Assembly (NCBI GenBank): GCA_030522415.1
Contig: CM060127.1
Span: 11,696,707 to 11,760,706, forward strand
Source: Channallabes apus
Lineage: Eukaryota > Chordata > Actinopteri > Siluriformes > Clariidae
Direction of reading: 5' to 3'
DNA: 64,000 nucleotides
Position numbers and translations under genes: made by a program. Below, one piece after another: positions 32,301 to 38,480 of this stretch; within the stretch, counting starts at the first letter, position 1; every line of letters begins with the position of its first letter. The notes below the pieces were generated by a model. The model saw nothing but the letters and a program-made list of their open reading frames with translations, ran no database searches and was not told where the DNA came from.

Positions 32301-34495
32301 AGGTAGAGAGTGTAAATGGTAATCTCAAAGCCAAGGTTAATAATAATTGTAGTAATACAATGCTACACTAGGTTTTAACTGATGCTGTACCAATGAGCTA
32401 ACAAGCATGCAACCTAACACAAATACACACCTAACCCCGCATGGAATGCTTACGGGTCGACCCATGCCTGTGCCATTCTGTAGAGGCCATATAAAGGCCA
32501 CCGCTTAAACAATAAAAAAAAAAAAAAAAAAAAAAATCTTATATGAAGAAACTAACTGCCGTACATGAAGTAATCTATGTGCAGGAAAAGAACAAGGAGG
32601 AAGAGACGCTCCGTGTCCCATCACTCCAGGAGACCAGGTCTATCTGCGAGTGTTCAGGAGGAAGTGGCACAAGCCCAGGAGGGAGGGACCCCGCAAAGTG
32701 TGGCAGCCACTCCAACAGTGATTCAAGTGAAAGACAAAACCGTGTGGTATCACTTGAACCATTACACGAGAGTCACAAAGAGCTATGGGTACCGAAAACG
32801 AAGGAAGAACCTAACATCAGAAAAATACAAAGAAATTAAATCATTATTGGAAAATAACCAACTATTGGCACAAGTTGGATACCAAATTGCACAGCGTTGA
32901 ACACTCCGCTGCTCCACATTAAGAATGAGAATCTGCTTGAGAGCAGCATCTACTTCTGATACAAACAAGACTGACTGACTGACTGACTTCGACCAGGTTT
33001 CTCCTGACACAAGTAACAGGACAAACAATTGTACGGATTATGTGTGACAACTAACTGTGTCCTCTACATTGTATAAATGCATTTCTGTTTAACTAACACT
33101 ATATTGCTTTTACAGATAAAACAGCAGCAGCGACAACTAATTTTAATTTCCTCCACAGGAAAAATGCACGAGAAGGAAGCAAGCCTTAAACAGATTATGA
33201 CAATGTGTAATGCCACTAAACACAGTTCTCTTTTATTCCAGGTGCAGAAGTTTAATTAAAGCAGTTAATGAGTGACTTTACTGTGTGAAGTAAATTTATG
33301 AATGTGATTTATGAATTTATTAATCAAAGGTTTCTAAAATTAACAGCATTTCCTAGCAACAACAGACAAGGATGAATTTTTTGGACACAGTCATCAAGGA
33401 TATCCCGAACTCAGCCATATATGTCTCTAACAAGAGACTTTACTGGTTCATATCTTGAAGTGTGCAGTATCTTCCACGGCATGAGCCCACAATGACGTGC
33501 TGGCAACCTCTGTTGTGGGCTCCAACTGGCTCCCTGCGGTGTGCAAAGCACCTGAGTTGAAGACTATTATATTACGACAAGGCTGTTTAAATGTATATCC
33601 ATTCTTACAAAATGTATTGTGTAATGTATGTTCCATTGTAGGTTATATGATTTATCCAATTGATGTAATCCTAGAAAATCACTGTATTAAGTACATGTTC
33701 ATGTCATGTTATTGAGTAATGGGAAGTACGATGTCATGGAGGTCGAGTCTTTTACTCCTATTCCTAGTCAAGGGTGGAAGGAGAGGTTTGGCCGAATCTC
33801 CACTAGAGGGCGAGTCCATGGGTCAGTCATTGATAAAAGTCCAGTGATTTAATTTAATCACCAGTTAGTATAAGGAAGACTGACTCATGGAGTCGCACTC
33901 TAGATTAACCAATTAGTGTGGGACTTATAAGTCCCAGAGGGGGGGATATATGGGAGAAATTTTTATTTGATTTCATTTGATTTTACTTACTTTTGGGGGG
34001 TTAGAAGATACCTTATCAGTATATAATCGTGGATGTGTGTGTAAGCTGGGACATAGGCTTCTTTGTGTGCATTGCATATAGGAAACCCAAGCTTTACATT
34101 GGGGGGGGCTAAAGACGGCCCTTTAATGAAACCCAGATGTTGCAGAGAGGAGGGGCAGGCACTGCATATGTACTATAGCACACAGCAAGAGAATTCAGTT
34201 GCTCCACGGACACAGCTCCGGCCTTGTTGTTTGATAATAAAGGTCGTAATCTTCTGTAAGCAAAGCCCGACTCTGAGTATTTTTCCACAACAATGCTTAA
34301 AAGAATCACGACCCTTTAAAGGCCCTCATGACCCTCACTGGTGCATAGGCAGAATTTAAATTAAACACCCCTGCTCTGTAATATACTGTACATAGTCGTT
34401 ATTGTCAGTAAATATTCATGGCTTAAATAAATAACTGCTTACCTTTCATGGAATTTCAATGATCCATCAGGTTGGTCAGGATTAGATTCATCCAT
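1477..34495 (-). CDS. Fish-type NLR receptor gene (FISNA-NACHT-LRR), 9 exons seen, 3' end off window
   Basis: Reading the minus strand, nine exons join without a frame break: 34443-34495, 22214-24037, 14063-14236, 12148-12321, 9636-9809, 7687-7860, 7320-7493, 6564-6737 and 1477-1650. This gives 3,095 nt, about 1,031 residues, before the gene leaves the window. The protein has a short N-terminus, FISNA, NACHT ATPase, winged-helix region and seven 58-residue LRR units. Proteins of this class are cytosolic innate immune sensors that oligomerise through NACHT, and LRRs are thought to provide recognition or autoinhibition. Fish genomes carry large expansions often labelled NLRC3-like. All splice sites are GT-AG and all LRR exons share one phase, so they can be gained or lost without frameshift. 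Missing downstream parts may include more LRRs and a B30.2 exon, which is inference. No PYD or CARD exon was seen upstream. Many transposons sit in the introns, but no coding exon is interrupted. Confidence 0.9.
2018..2213 (+). mobile_element. V-SINE family tRNA-derived SINE
   Basis: The head AGTGCTCAGTGGTTAAGGC and AGGTTCAAATCCCAC look like tRNA A and B boxes. The central GGGCTCTTGAGCAAGGCCC and tail GGGCATCTGCCAAATGC are hallmarks of the fish V-SINE superfamily. It is plus oriented, opposite to the NLR gene. Confidence 0.8.
2631..3797. mobile_element. hAT-like non-autonomous element, 1,167 bp
   Basis: The ends CACAGGTGGAAAG and CTTTCCACCTCTG are inverted repeats. The flanks GACAGAAT (2623-2630) and GACGGAAT (3798-3805) form an 8-bp target duplication with one mismatch. 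Subterminal sequence is rich in ACTTTTACTT / AAGTAA motifs. It interrupts the RTE LINE. No transposase is present. Confidence 0.75.
4048..4962. mobile_element. hAT-like MITE, 915 bp
   Basis: The ends CAGTGGCGGTT and AACCGCCACTG are perfect inverted repeats. The 8-bp target duplication GGAGTGAC at 4040-4047 and 4963-4970 is perfect. The interior holds C-rich tracts at 4100-4110 and 4700-4805 but no transposase. This is the second insertion into the RTE LINE. Confidence 0.85.
6303..6360. repeat. (CA)n microsatellite
   Basis: About 58 bases of uninterrupted CA dinucleotide repeat in an NLR intron. Open frames reading through it are artefacts. Confidence 0.95.
6564..6737 (-). CDS. NLR LRR exon 8
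   Basis: This 174-nt exon has acceptor TGTACAG and donor GTAAGATT. It reads [20 protein letters not shown] ... [20 protein letters not shown] ... [16 protein letters not shown] has become LRKLDL, and the opening residues are LELC rather than LC(D/N)C. The frame and phase are intact. Confidence 0.88.
7320..7493 (-). CDS. NLR LRR exon 7
   Basis: This 174-nt exon has acceptor TGTGCAG and donor GTAAGATC. It reads [20 protein letters not shown] ... [20 protein letters not shown] ... NPQCKLETL. The frame and phase are intact. It is a close neighbour of exon 6. Confidence 0.88.
7687..7860 (-). CDS. NLR LRR exon 6
   Basis: This 174-nt exon has acceptor ATACAG and donor GTAAGATT. It reads [20 protein letters not shown] ... 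[20 protein letters not shown] ... NPQFKLETL. The usual Cys in the NPQCK motif is Phe. The first base is A rather than G, but the split codon still encodes Arg (AGA). It lies only 193 bp from exon 7, consistent with a recent local exon duplication. Confidence 0.88.
8051..8797. mobile_element. hAT-like MITE, 747 bp
   Basis: The ends TAGTGATG and CATCACTA are inverted. They are flanked by a perfect 8-bp duplication ATACACAG at 8043-8050 and 8798-8805. An (AT)n run at about 8619-8668 lies inside. No coding capacity was seen. Confidence 0.78.
8830..9130 (+). pseudogene. Tc1-like transposase fragment
   Basis: Plus-strand sequence resembles the N-terminal DNA-binding part of a fish Tc1-like transposase. 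It includes an ATG followed by a [23 protein letters not shown] stretch and an [22 protein letters not shown] segment. Small indels break the frame and the catalytic part is absent. Confidence 0.5.
9213..9571 (+). mobile_element. tRNA-derived SINE, 359 bp
   Basis: Head: TGGTGTAGTGGTTAGCAC (A box) and CAGGTTCGATTCCTG (B box). The body contains the conserved CTCCCCATGCTTGG ... GTTTCCTCC segment. A perfect 13-bp target duplication GGAACTATTAGAG lies at 9200-9212 and 9572-9584. The same family occurs at 16012-16347 and 21169-21504 in reverse. Confidence 0.88.
9636..9809 (-). CDS. NLR LRR exon 5
   Basis: This 174-nt exon is flanked by acceptor TGTGCAG and donor GTAAGATC. It reads [20 protein letters not shown] ... 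[20 protein letters not shown] ... [10 protein letters not shown]. The usual ENPHC/ENPQC motif is ENHHC here. The frame is open and the phase matches the neighbours. A SINE copy lies 64 bp downstream on the gene's reading strand, in the same intron as the next exon. Confidence 0.88.
10085..10161. repeat. (ATA)n/(ATT)n trinucleotide repeat
   Basis: An AATAAT run turns into ATTATT, forming a self-complementary AT-rich microsatellite in an NLR intron. Confidence 0.9.
10425..11735 (-). pseudogene. Degenerate Tc1-like transposon (copy A)
   Basis: Reverse-complement reading recalls a Tc1 transposase gene in pieces: a CCACCATTCAGGCCTCTATT segment, a GACTCTCAGACCATAAG segment, a GCATCATACTGTGGGGATG segment and an ACAACAACCTGAAGCATA segment. 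Stops and frameshifts are frequent. From about 10425 to 11410 it is nearly identical to 20037-21021, showing a later segmental duplication. Confidence 0.6.
12148..12321 (-). CDS. NLR LRR exon 4
   Basis: This 174-nt LRR exon has core [18 protein letters not shown] and [20 protein letters not shown]. Acceptor is CTGCAG. The donor differs from the sister exons: GTACAGTAAG instead of GTAAGATC, which looks like a 5-base insertion just after the GT. The GT at the conserved place keeps the 174-nt length and phase. A shift to the downstream GTAAG would add 5 nt and break the frame. Confidence 0.85.
12455..12560 (+). mobile_element. Degenerate V-SINE-like fragment
   Basis: GTTGAGGCTCTGGGTTG and GCTGGACAAGACCCTTAACC recall the tRNA head and conserved centre of V-SINEs. 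The B box is eroded and the tail is absent. Confidence 0.4.
12785..13235 (+). repeat. ~185-bp tandem repeat with exon-like units, about 2.5 copies
   Basis: Two similar units and a partial third are each introduced by a pyrimidine-rich TGTTTATTGTAG-like acceptor and CTGGAATAGCA. The first two close with TAGCAGGTATGT, a donor-like string. Shared text includes GTGTGCAGG, CCAGGGAT and TTGCCAGCTCCAC. Unit ends near 12932 and 13107. No family match was recognised and the units have no conserved open frame. Confidence 0.55.
13240..13860 (+). other. Possible degenerate LTR-type sequence
   Basis: AT/TG-rich sequence with AATAAA at about 13644. It is followed by a CTCCATGGTAACGAACTTG segment and an open stretch starting ATGATTCAGGAGTGG. 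This arrangement (polyadenylation signal, short spacer, then a coding-like stretch) could be an LTR end followed by a gag start. No second LTR or clear protein match was found. Confidence 0.2.
14063..14236 (-). CDS. NLR LRR exon 3 (first LRR unit)
   Basis: This 174-nt exon has acceptor CTTTAG and donor GTAAGA. It is the most divergent LRR unit, beginning [20 protein letters not shown] and lacking the ISDEGCAAL signature of the others, as is common for the first LRR exon after NACHT. It keeps [20 protein letters not shown] and [10 protein letters not shown]. The first base completes the Glu codon left by the NACHT exon. No stops are present. Confidence 0.88.
14275..14865. mobile_element. Dispersed repeat copy 2 (mariner/pogo-like end)
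   Basis: Second copy of the repeat at 1-545, beginning with a (GT)n tract at 14294-14352 and ending CCAAGGTTCCACTGTA beside TA. Divergence from copy 1 is substantial, so it is an old repeat family rather than a recent duplication. No coding sequence. Confidence 0.45.
14930..15540. mobile_element. hAT-like element with internal minisatellite
   Basis: The ends are dense in ACTTAAGTA / TACTTTTACTT motifs like the hAT element at 2631-3797. The reversed right end reads AAAGTGGTGTCAAAAGTATT. Termini were not fixed and no target duplication was confirmed. The centre is the minisatellite at 15105-15330. Confidence 0.4.
15105..15330 (+). repeat. ~38-bp minisatellite with poly-C spacers
   Basis: About five units of CATGATCAGAACGCGCACAA followed by a C-tract of varying length and GTCA. 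Unit length changes mainly through the C-tract. Confidence 0.85.
15885..16636. repeat. Segment B of the NLR intron duplication
   Basis: Nearly identical to 21043-21800. It contains the minus-strand SINE at 16012-16347. Its right edge, AAAAAGAATAATAATAT, is where the full-length L2 inserted. Confidence 0.85.
16012..16347 (-). mobile_element. tRNA-derived SINE, 336 bp
   Basis: In reverse complement it starts GAGGCGGCACGGTGGTGTAG, with A box TAGTGGTTAGCACTG and B box GGGTTCGATTCCC. The 11-bp duplication ATTTTGTATGT lies at 16001-16011 and 16348-16358. Confidence 0.9.
16648..20029 (+). mobile_element. Full-length L2-type LINE
   Basis: It starts AATAAGATGGCGCC (a YY1-like 5' end), carries one long open frame, and ends with GTGACCAATAAAATT and TTTGAATTTGA, the short-repeat tail typical of fish L2 elements. 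An 11-bp duplication AATAATAATAT flanks it at 16637-16647 and 20030-20040 (one base of ambiguity). At about 3.4 kb it looks complete. It lies antisense in the NLR intron between the NACHT exon and the first LRR exon. Confidence 0.85.
16722..19691 (+). CDS. L2 LINE polyprotein: APE endonuclease + reverse transcriptase
   Basis: The frame is open from just after a TAA at 16719-16721 to the stop at 19689-19691, about 989 codons. There is no ATG in the first ~200 codons; the region from GTG at 16923 gives 922 residues. The APE endonuclease is visible as [21 protein letters not shown] and SDHAAIFLM. The reverse transcriptase shows [61 protein letters not shown] and the catalytic FADD in [12 protein letters not shown]-terminal segment ends at HRTNNIF. 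It makes a DNA copy at nicked target DNA. A start could use a non-ATG codon or reinitiation. Its intact frame and short tail suggest recent mobility. A truncated sister copy is at 49128-51330. Confidence 0.85.
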   Translation, partial: VSFQCFKIGKITTIEYIRYDRDTLVSIGIQCTHNSTFLTPDPSWPSEILRENNGCDAKRRPRGRRAGVRNRLRARAHRTPLPSILLANVQSLENKLDDLRARIKFQRDIRDCNLLCFTETWLNPAVPDHAIQPAEFFSVHRMDRTRDSGKSRGGGVCLMVNNSWCNSASVVPLTRSCTPNLELLSIMCRPFYLPREFTSVIISAVYIPPQADTDKALCELHEALTQHQTQHRDAALIVAGDFNSANLKRAAPNFYQHITCPTRGERTLDHCYTTVKDGYKAQSRPAFGKSDHAAIFLMPKYKQRLKQEVPVLREVARWTDQSVAALQDALDDADWDMFRNSSDDDVSVFTEAVVGFIEKLADDTVEKKTIRTFPNQKPWVDKTIRDALRSRTAAYNTGLASGDMEPYKAASYNVRKAVKEAKQRYGRKLESQLQQSDSRSLWQGLRTITDYKAPASGMTNADATLADELNTFYARFEAAAKDASNANANGANANGANASGANGCRQEDTASTGNALIISEHDVRRAFKRVNTRKAAGPDGISGRILRACADQLAPVFTEIFNISLSQSVIPTCFKESIIVPVPKKPHPASLNDYRPVALTSVVMKCFERLIRDFIISSLPDTLDPLQFAYRQNRSTDDAISHLLHTSLTHLDTRKGNYVKMLFIDYSSAFNTIIPSTLTTKLEHLGLSSSICQWISNFLTGRPQAVRMGGHASATLTLSTGAPQGCVLSTLLYSLYTHDCVATTNSTSIIKFADDTVVVGLITNNDESDYLEEIGNLENWCQRNNLLLNVSKTKELIVDFSTKQERNYQTPVINRSPVERVDSFRYLGVHITQDLSWSCHISTVVKKARQRLYHLRRLRDFRLPSKVLRNFYSCTIESILTGNITTWFGNSTMQDRRALQRVVRSAERIIRTELPDLHSIYSKRCWTKARKIMKDLSHPSNGLFSLLRSGKRFRSLKANTERLRRSFFPQAIRSLNHTITPPHRTNNIF
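20037..21021. repeat. Segment A' (second copy of 10425-11410)
   Basis: Nearly base-for-base copy of the degenerate Tc1-like sequence at 10425-11410, with a few substitutions and small indels. It diverges abruptly after GATGTGTGCCTT, where it jumps to segment B'. Confidence 0.88.
21043..21800. repeat. Segment B' (second copy of 15885-16636)
   Basis: Near-identical to segment B, including a SINE with the same target duplication. It abuts A' directly, whereas A and B are 4.5 kb apart. It continues past the duplication edge into unique intron sequence. Confidence 0.88.
21169..21504 (-). mobile_element. tRNA-derived SINE, duplicated copy
   Basis: Same SINE as 16012-16347 with the same flanking ATTTTGTATGT (21158-21168 and 21505-21515). 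It was duplicated with its surroundings rather than inserted twice. Confidence 0.9.
21801..22213. other. NLR intron next to the NACHT exon donor
   Basis: Unique intronic sequence. The only functional signal seen is the GTAAGT donor at 22208-22213 (minus strand). Confidence 0.5.
22214..24037 (-). CDS. NLR exon 2: FISNA, NACHT and winged-helix regions
   Basis: This single 1,824-nt open exon supplies 608 codons. Residue numbers here count from the exon 1 ATG. FISNA spans about residues 19-95. The NACHT P-loop GVAGIGKT is at 119-126 and the Walker B stretch [10 protein letters not shown] at 188-197. The sensor-1 segment reads ITSQPAG, where relatives usually have Arg instead of Gln; the Gln is residue 242 (codon CAA). 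A winged-helix/HD segment with [15 protein letters not shown] is at 416-430. The exon ends AAA GCA GA before donor GTAAGT, and the split Glu codon is completed by the first LRR exon. Acceptor is TTTACAG. No frameshift or stop interrupts it, so the gene looks functional at this exon. Confidence 0.92.
24038..24672. other. NLR intron 1, acceptor side
   Basis: Holds the acceptor TTACTTTACAG for exon 2 (minus strand) and a TATATA-rich stretch at 24100-24125. Nothing else was recognised before the Tc1 element. Confidence 0.5.
24675..26294 (+). mobile_element. Tc1-like DNA transposon, 1,620 bp
   Basis: Terminal repeats of about 210 bp are imperfectly inverted. The left begins CAGTGGTGTGAAAAACTA and the right ends TTTTTCACACCACTG, with TA on both sides (24673-24674 and 26295-26296). 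Length and layout are standard for Tc1. It is antisense in NLR intron 1, which identifies it as a post-gene insertion. Confidence 0.93.
25054..26076 (+). pseudogene. Tc1 transposase with two in-frame nonsense codons
   Basis: The frame starts [20 protein letters not shown], with paired helix-turn-helix DNA-binding segments in the first ~120 residues. It runs on as TDETKV, stop (TAA 25525-25527), LFGR, stop (TGA 25540-25542), then [13 protein letters not shown]. After that it continues open to 26076. The DDE residues are readable: D in WTDETKV, D in [11 protein letters not shown], and E in [14 protein letters not shown]. No frameshift is present, so only two point changes inactivate a 341-codon frame. 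It was probably an active transposase until recently. Confidence 0.9.
26645..26986 (+). repeat. 5' LTR, 342 bp
   Basis: Starts TGGGGGAAATTT and ends TTCCACAACA (TG...CA). TATA-like GTATATAAT is at 26713-26721 and AATAAA at 26930-26935, so U3-R-U5 order is readable. Confidence 0.9.
26990..27007 (+). promoter_or_regulatory. Primer binding site, probably tRNA-Ser
   Basis: TGGCGCTGCGAGCAGGGT lies 3 bases after the 5' LTR. It is complementary to a tRNA 3' end of the serine type as I remember it (ACCCTGCTC...GCGCCA), with at most one mismatch to common isoacceptors. Confidence 0.6.
28539..29087 (+). pseudogene. Provirus gag-like remnant
   Basis: Two lysine/glutamate-rich open stretches (28539-28760 and 28869-29087) lie where gag is expected. 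They are charged and helical, but no major homology region or zinc knuckle was identified. Stops separate them. Confidence 0.35.
29880..31570 (+). pseudogene. Provirus protease / RT-connection / RNase H remnants
   Basis: Short pieces resemble the protease C-terminus (about 29900-30000), the RT thumb/connection (about 30520-30900) and RNase H (about 31150-31560, including a VDGSS-like start and an [17 protein letters not shown] helix in a shifted frame). The space between protease and connection is far too short for the RT fingers and palm, and no YxDD was seen. Several stops and at least one frameshift occur. Confidence 0.55.
31690..32900 (+). pseudogene. Provirus integrase remnant
   Basis: Open pieces carry a zinc-binding-like region (about 31728-31930), a core-like region around 32180-32230, and a basic C-terminal region (about 32577-32900). 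Multiple stops and frame changes separate them. A poly-A run at 32512-32536 lies inside the array. Confidence 0.55.
32901..33950 (+). other. Provirus 3' interior, env not recognised
   Basis: About 1 kb between the integrase remnant and the 3' LTR. No signal peptide, fusion-peptide-like segment or membrane anchor in an open frame was seen. A purine tract, AGAGGGGGGGAT, at about 33937-33948 directly precedes the LTR and fits a polypurine tract. Confidence 0.5.
33951..34292 (+). repeat. 3' LTR, 342 bp
   Basis: Same length as the 5' LTR. Differences: A for G at LTR position 5, and GTGTGTGT for GTGCGTGC about 85 bases in, making three substitutions in total. It ends ACAACA followed by the ATGCT duplication. 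Confidence 0.9.
34443..34495 (-). CDS. NLR exon 1 (start codon exon)
   Basis: This 53-nt minus-strand exon begins with ATG at 34495 and reads [17 protein letters not shown] plus two bases of an Arg codon. The donor GTAAGC follows directly. Joined to the acceptor at 24038 it gives ...[14 protein letters not shown], which matches how fish FISNA-NACHT proteins usually enter the FISNA domain. The start is chosen because stop codons lie just upstream and the splice phase fits exactly. The following intron is 10.4 kb and holds a Tc1 transposon and an LTR provirus. Confidence 0.8.
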
Positions 34496-35919
34496 ATTTT
34501 ACTATTAGTAAAGAGTCATAGAATAGACATATGTATGATCAGGTGTTATCCCTTTTGCTTGTAAGTGCTACAGTGCACATTCAAACATCTATAAACAAAC
34601 AAACAAATAAACGAACACACATAAATTAATAATTCCATATATAACACGCACAAAGAACAAAAAAAATATTAAGCAATTAATATTAAAGTGTAGACTGTAA
34701 AGTTTTATTTCAAGGGATTTAACAAAAAATGCGTTACCTGTTCATGAATTTATTTAATATGCAATTTATAATATTCTTGGACTTATTTCATATTTCACAG
34801 ACTAAAAACTAAATTGACAATCGTTATCATTTTTATCATCCTCCTCCTCATCATCTTTAAGATTTTTAAGAATACTTTGACCCTGTATATAAGGATAAAG
34901 CGGTACAGAGAATGAATGAATGAATGAAAGAATACTTTGAACAATGCAGTCAATGCCTGAACTCTGAAAGCCATGGATATCACCAAATGTTCCGTTTCCT
35001 GCTTTCTAAATTGAAACTCGACTGCTCCCTACAGGTAATGAACAGCTGAAGTATTGTGTGGCAACTGAAGCCGTAAATGTTCTCTCTCTTAGGCGCCCAT
35101 TGACAGCAAGCGACAGAGCATATAAATGTGTCGAAGTCAAACTATAAATACTGATATGTATTTATTCTTCATTTTCTTCTCTCCTTCAATGATGAGACTT
35201 ATTATTAGTAGTAGTAGTGCTGCAAATGTATTATTATTATTATTATTATTATTTTTGTAACGCACCCGCGCCTGTACAAAAAAGATACAACAAAGAATAC
35301 AAAAATGTACGATATGTTAGCCTAAAACAATATTGTTTTATTGTGTATATGCGCTTTAAATATACACCAAACACTGCCTTTTGCAAAGTGAAAGTAAGTT
35401 GCGTGTGCGGCTTTTTGATCAAAAGGCTGATAAACATGTGCGCAGATATAAGCAGATTTATCGATAAAACTGCAGACATACTCCCACAGAAATGCAACAA
35501 ACACAAAAAAAAATCTATGCTTCATCGCTGAACACAACGCGACAGCACGCAGAATCCCCGGGCTTTGACTGCGCTTTCTCCATTCATTAGTAATAGTAGT
35601 ACACTAAAAAATGCTGGGTTTCTGTAAACACATCGTTGGGTTGTTTATGCTGGGTCAAAATTCTGTGTTATTTCGGGTACTTTAACCACACTGTTGGGTT
35701 GCTTTTGCTATGCATACTAAAAGTGCTACATGATTAAACTCAATGCAAAAAACGGAAAAAGAAATTCTCTGTTTCCTCCCTAGACCTTTTGTTTGCATTA
35801 CAATAAACTGAAGCGCAGCATGTCTTCTTTCCTTGTTTTAATCTGTAATATTTAAGTGAAATATAGTTCGCGTGTAGGCCAAAATAAAAAATTTTTAGGT
35901 GTCGTGTGTTTTATCTACT
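34496..35919. other. Presumed NLR 5' flank / promoter region
   Basis: Upstream of the NLR ATG. It contains short simple repeats (AAAC-type near 34600, GAAT-type near 34910, ATT-type near 35230) but no clear TATA box at a supportable distance. A CGACTGCTCCCTACAGG segment near 35020 also occurs near 47480, so it is a dispersed sequence. No coding exon was recognised. Confidence 0.4.
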
Positions 35920-36185
35920 GTACATCGCGTTCCAAATTATTAGGCAAATTGGATGTAAGTGTCATAAACATTAAATGTTTAGTTTTTAAATTAAACTCAT
36001 GGATGGTGTTGTGTCTAAGGGCTCTTTGGATCACTGAAATGAATCTCAGACACGTGTGATAATTAGTTTGCCAGATGAGCAAAATTAAAGGAAAAGTACT
36101 GAAGAAGGTTGTTCCACATTATTAAGCAGGTCAAGCAATATGGCAAAGAAAAAGGATCTCTCTGCTGCCGAAAACATGAATATAT
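35920..36185 (+). mobile_element. Tc1-like 5' fragment
   Basis: A CGCGTTCCAAATTATTAGGC end is followed about 210 bases later by ATGGCAAAGAAAAAGGATCT (MAKKKDLSAAEN), the start of a familiar fish Tc1-like transposase. The coding sequence stops matching after about a dozen codons, so only the left end remains. Confidence 0.55.
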
Positions 36186-36189
36186 TCGT

Positions 36190-37628
36190 GTATAATTAAA
36201 TTATTAAATCCTTGTGTCCTGGTGTTAATGCTGCAACTTGGTCATAAACATTTGTGGCATTTAATAGCATTCACCATTAATCAAGTTGATATACAGGTCA
36301 ATTTACATTTGGAAATGATTCAAAATAAGCAAAATCAATCAGAATCTCTCTAAGTAAGCAAGCATAATAATAAATAATGAACAATCATCGTGTTCTGGTG
36401 TTTATGCAGTAATTTGGTCATGTTTACCCCCTGGCATTTCGTGGGGGGAAAAAACATGCATTCTTAATAGCCACATCTGACACATACTGCATGTACATTT
36501 CAGAATTCTAAATTATTCTGGAGAACCCAATTCTCTAGGTAGTACTGAAAATCTGCATATTAGTTAGAACACTTTACATGTGAATTAATTTATACTACAA
36601 TTTTGTTACATAGACTAATTAATGGACTTGGCAGTTTGTTTTTATTTTATATTCCTCATCTTCTTTCAAAAATAATATAGGACCAGCTTTCCTACACAAG
36701 TGTCAAATGAGAACAATTTCTTATTTCTTAAACACACACAGTCTATACACACTTTTATATATACTGTAATACTCTATATCTTACTTTTTAAAAAAGTATT
36801 TAGATGAAAATGTTTATTTAAAAGATGACTCACCATCAGTAGTTGTTATTGTGTGGAATTATAAATCTTCATATTTGCCAACAGCATTGCGTGTCAAAGA
36901 GTTTCACTTGTACAGGCAACATTCACTAGAGAATATACTGTACTGTATAGAGGTGGTACAGCAACATGGACTTTGACATTTAGAGCTTTTTTACAACATG
37001 GGTGTTAGATTTTACAAACCAGGATATCAAAACCTGTGGTTAAAGTTGTATAAGTTATCATTTAACCATACGTTTTCTTTAATACGTTCTCTATGCACCT
37101 CAATATAAAATACAAGTCATATGGTTGAGTTGTTATTTTGTAAGCATTTTTAACATTCATAATACTTAAGCAGGGAACGTTTTGTAAATAATTTGAAATA
37201 ATGTGTAAATAAATTACTAAAAGGAATGACTGGTGAAATGTACTGTATGTAAACACATACTGAATAAATGTAAGGATTTCTTGAATTATGGTAAATCCTC
37301 TTTTGTCTACTTTATGCTCAGCCTGTATTCTGCTTGTCCCGCCTGGCCAGGGTACCCCTCAGTGAAACATACAATCATCAGTGCTCAGTGAGATGTTTGA
37401 AGTTTATTGTGAAAGACAGAAGTATATATACTGTATGCACACATACACAGAAAGCACCAAAATGAGGGTGCAGGAGTGGTTACATCTGGTCTGGAATGTT
37501 TATAAAAGATAACGTACAGAAGAACAGAAGCTTGGGAACAGTTCTGCAATTATGAGCCTTCAGTAGTTTTACGACCCTGAACATAGATTATACTGAGGTG
37601 TGTTTGCTTTATAGAGCAACGTGTCAAG

Positions 37629-37667
<39 letters not shown>

Positions 37668-38290
37668 AAATCTAAAGGAAAGAAGCTTATAATGATTTCT
37701 TAATCAAGCCAAAAAAAACAATAATTTAACAAATGTATTGTAGCACTCACCACTACTGGTTCGAAGACAACAGTGTTGTCTTTATTTAACCTGACTTACA
37801 TCAGCCACAGTCACACCAAACAAAAAACAAAACTGAAAACAACAAGAACAAACTAAATTTTCAACTCTAGAATTATATCTGATAACTCTAAATGAACTTC
37901 TCGTCTGGGCAGAGGTAGGTTTTGGTCTCGCCCTCCTGGGATGGCCTTGATGAGAGCCAGGTTCATTATGGTGCTTGATGGATTTTGCAAATGCACTTGA
38001 CAATACTGTTCTTGCAAGAACTATTACAGTGTGTTTAATCTTTTAAAATAACTAACTGTTGTTTTTGTTGTTACGTAATTACCTAATTCCATGTGTTATT
38101 TTATAGTTTTGAAATCCCCAGTATTGTTGTAGAATGTAGAAAATAAATCACTAAACAAAAACAAAGAAATTTGAAAAGTGAAAGTCATCTAAAACCCTTG
38201 AACGGTAGTGTATGGTGGTACATCTCTCCCTCTCTCTCTGCATTAACCTTTGATCCAGAACTGTGCTTTGATAGCTAACACAACTCATAA
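36190..38290. other. AT-rich intergenic sequence
   Basis: No gene recognised. A (GA)n run lies at about 37636-37664. Open stretches here are short and show no family signature. Confidence 0.4.
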
Positions 38291-38299
38291 CTCACATGA

Positions 38300-38480
38300 T
38301 CATACAGATGTCGCCTTTAAGACTGCGCGTGTTTTCCCGCGGGATGCCGCAATTTAGCGCGCGGCGTGCTGCGACTTGCCGGAGGCAACATTCGGGAATT
38401 TAAAATAAATGTGTTGTGCTTCACTGAATATCCGACAGATGGCGCATAGAAGGACTTTATCTAAAAGCCGGTGGTCCGGG
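38300..38480 (+). repeat. CpG-rich dispersed segment, related to 47850-47990
   Basis: CATTCGGGAATTTAAAATAAA ... GAAGGACTTTATCTAAA matches CCTTCGGGAAATTAAATAAA ... GAAGGACTTTATCTAAA near 47930-47990. The stretch just before (ACAGATGTCGCC...CGCGCG) also resembles the reverse complement of 47560-47600. Confidence 0.5.

Larger units (their letters stand above)
26645..34292 (+). mobile_element. Endogenous retrovirus-like provirus, defective interior
   Basis: A 7.6-kb insertion antisense to the NLR gene in intron 1. It has two 342-bp LTRs differing at 3 positions, a 5-bp duplication ATGCT (26639-26643 and 34293-34297), a primer binding site after the 5' LTR, and a purine tract before the 3' LTR. 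The interior shows remnants in the order gag-like, protease, RT connection, RNase H and integrase. Stops and frameshifts are frequent and the polymerase palm could not be found. The order and domain types resemble class I (gamma/epsilon-like) fish ERVs; this assignment is tentative. Confidence 0.85.
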
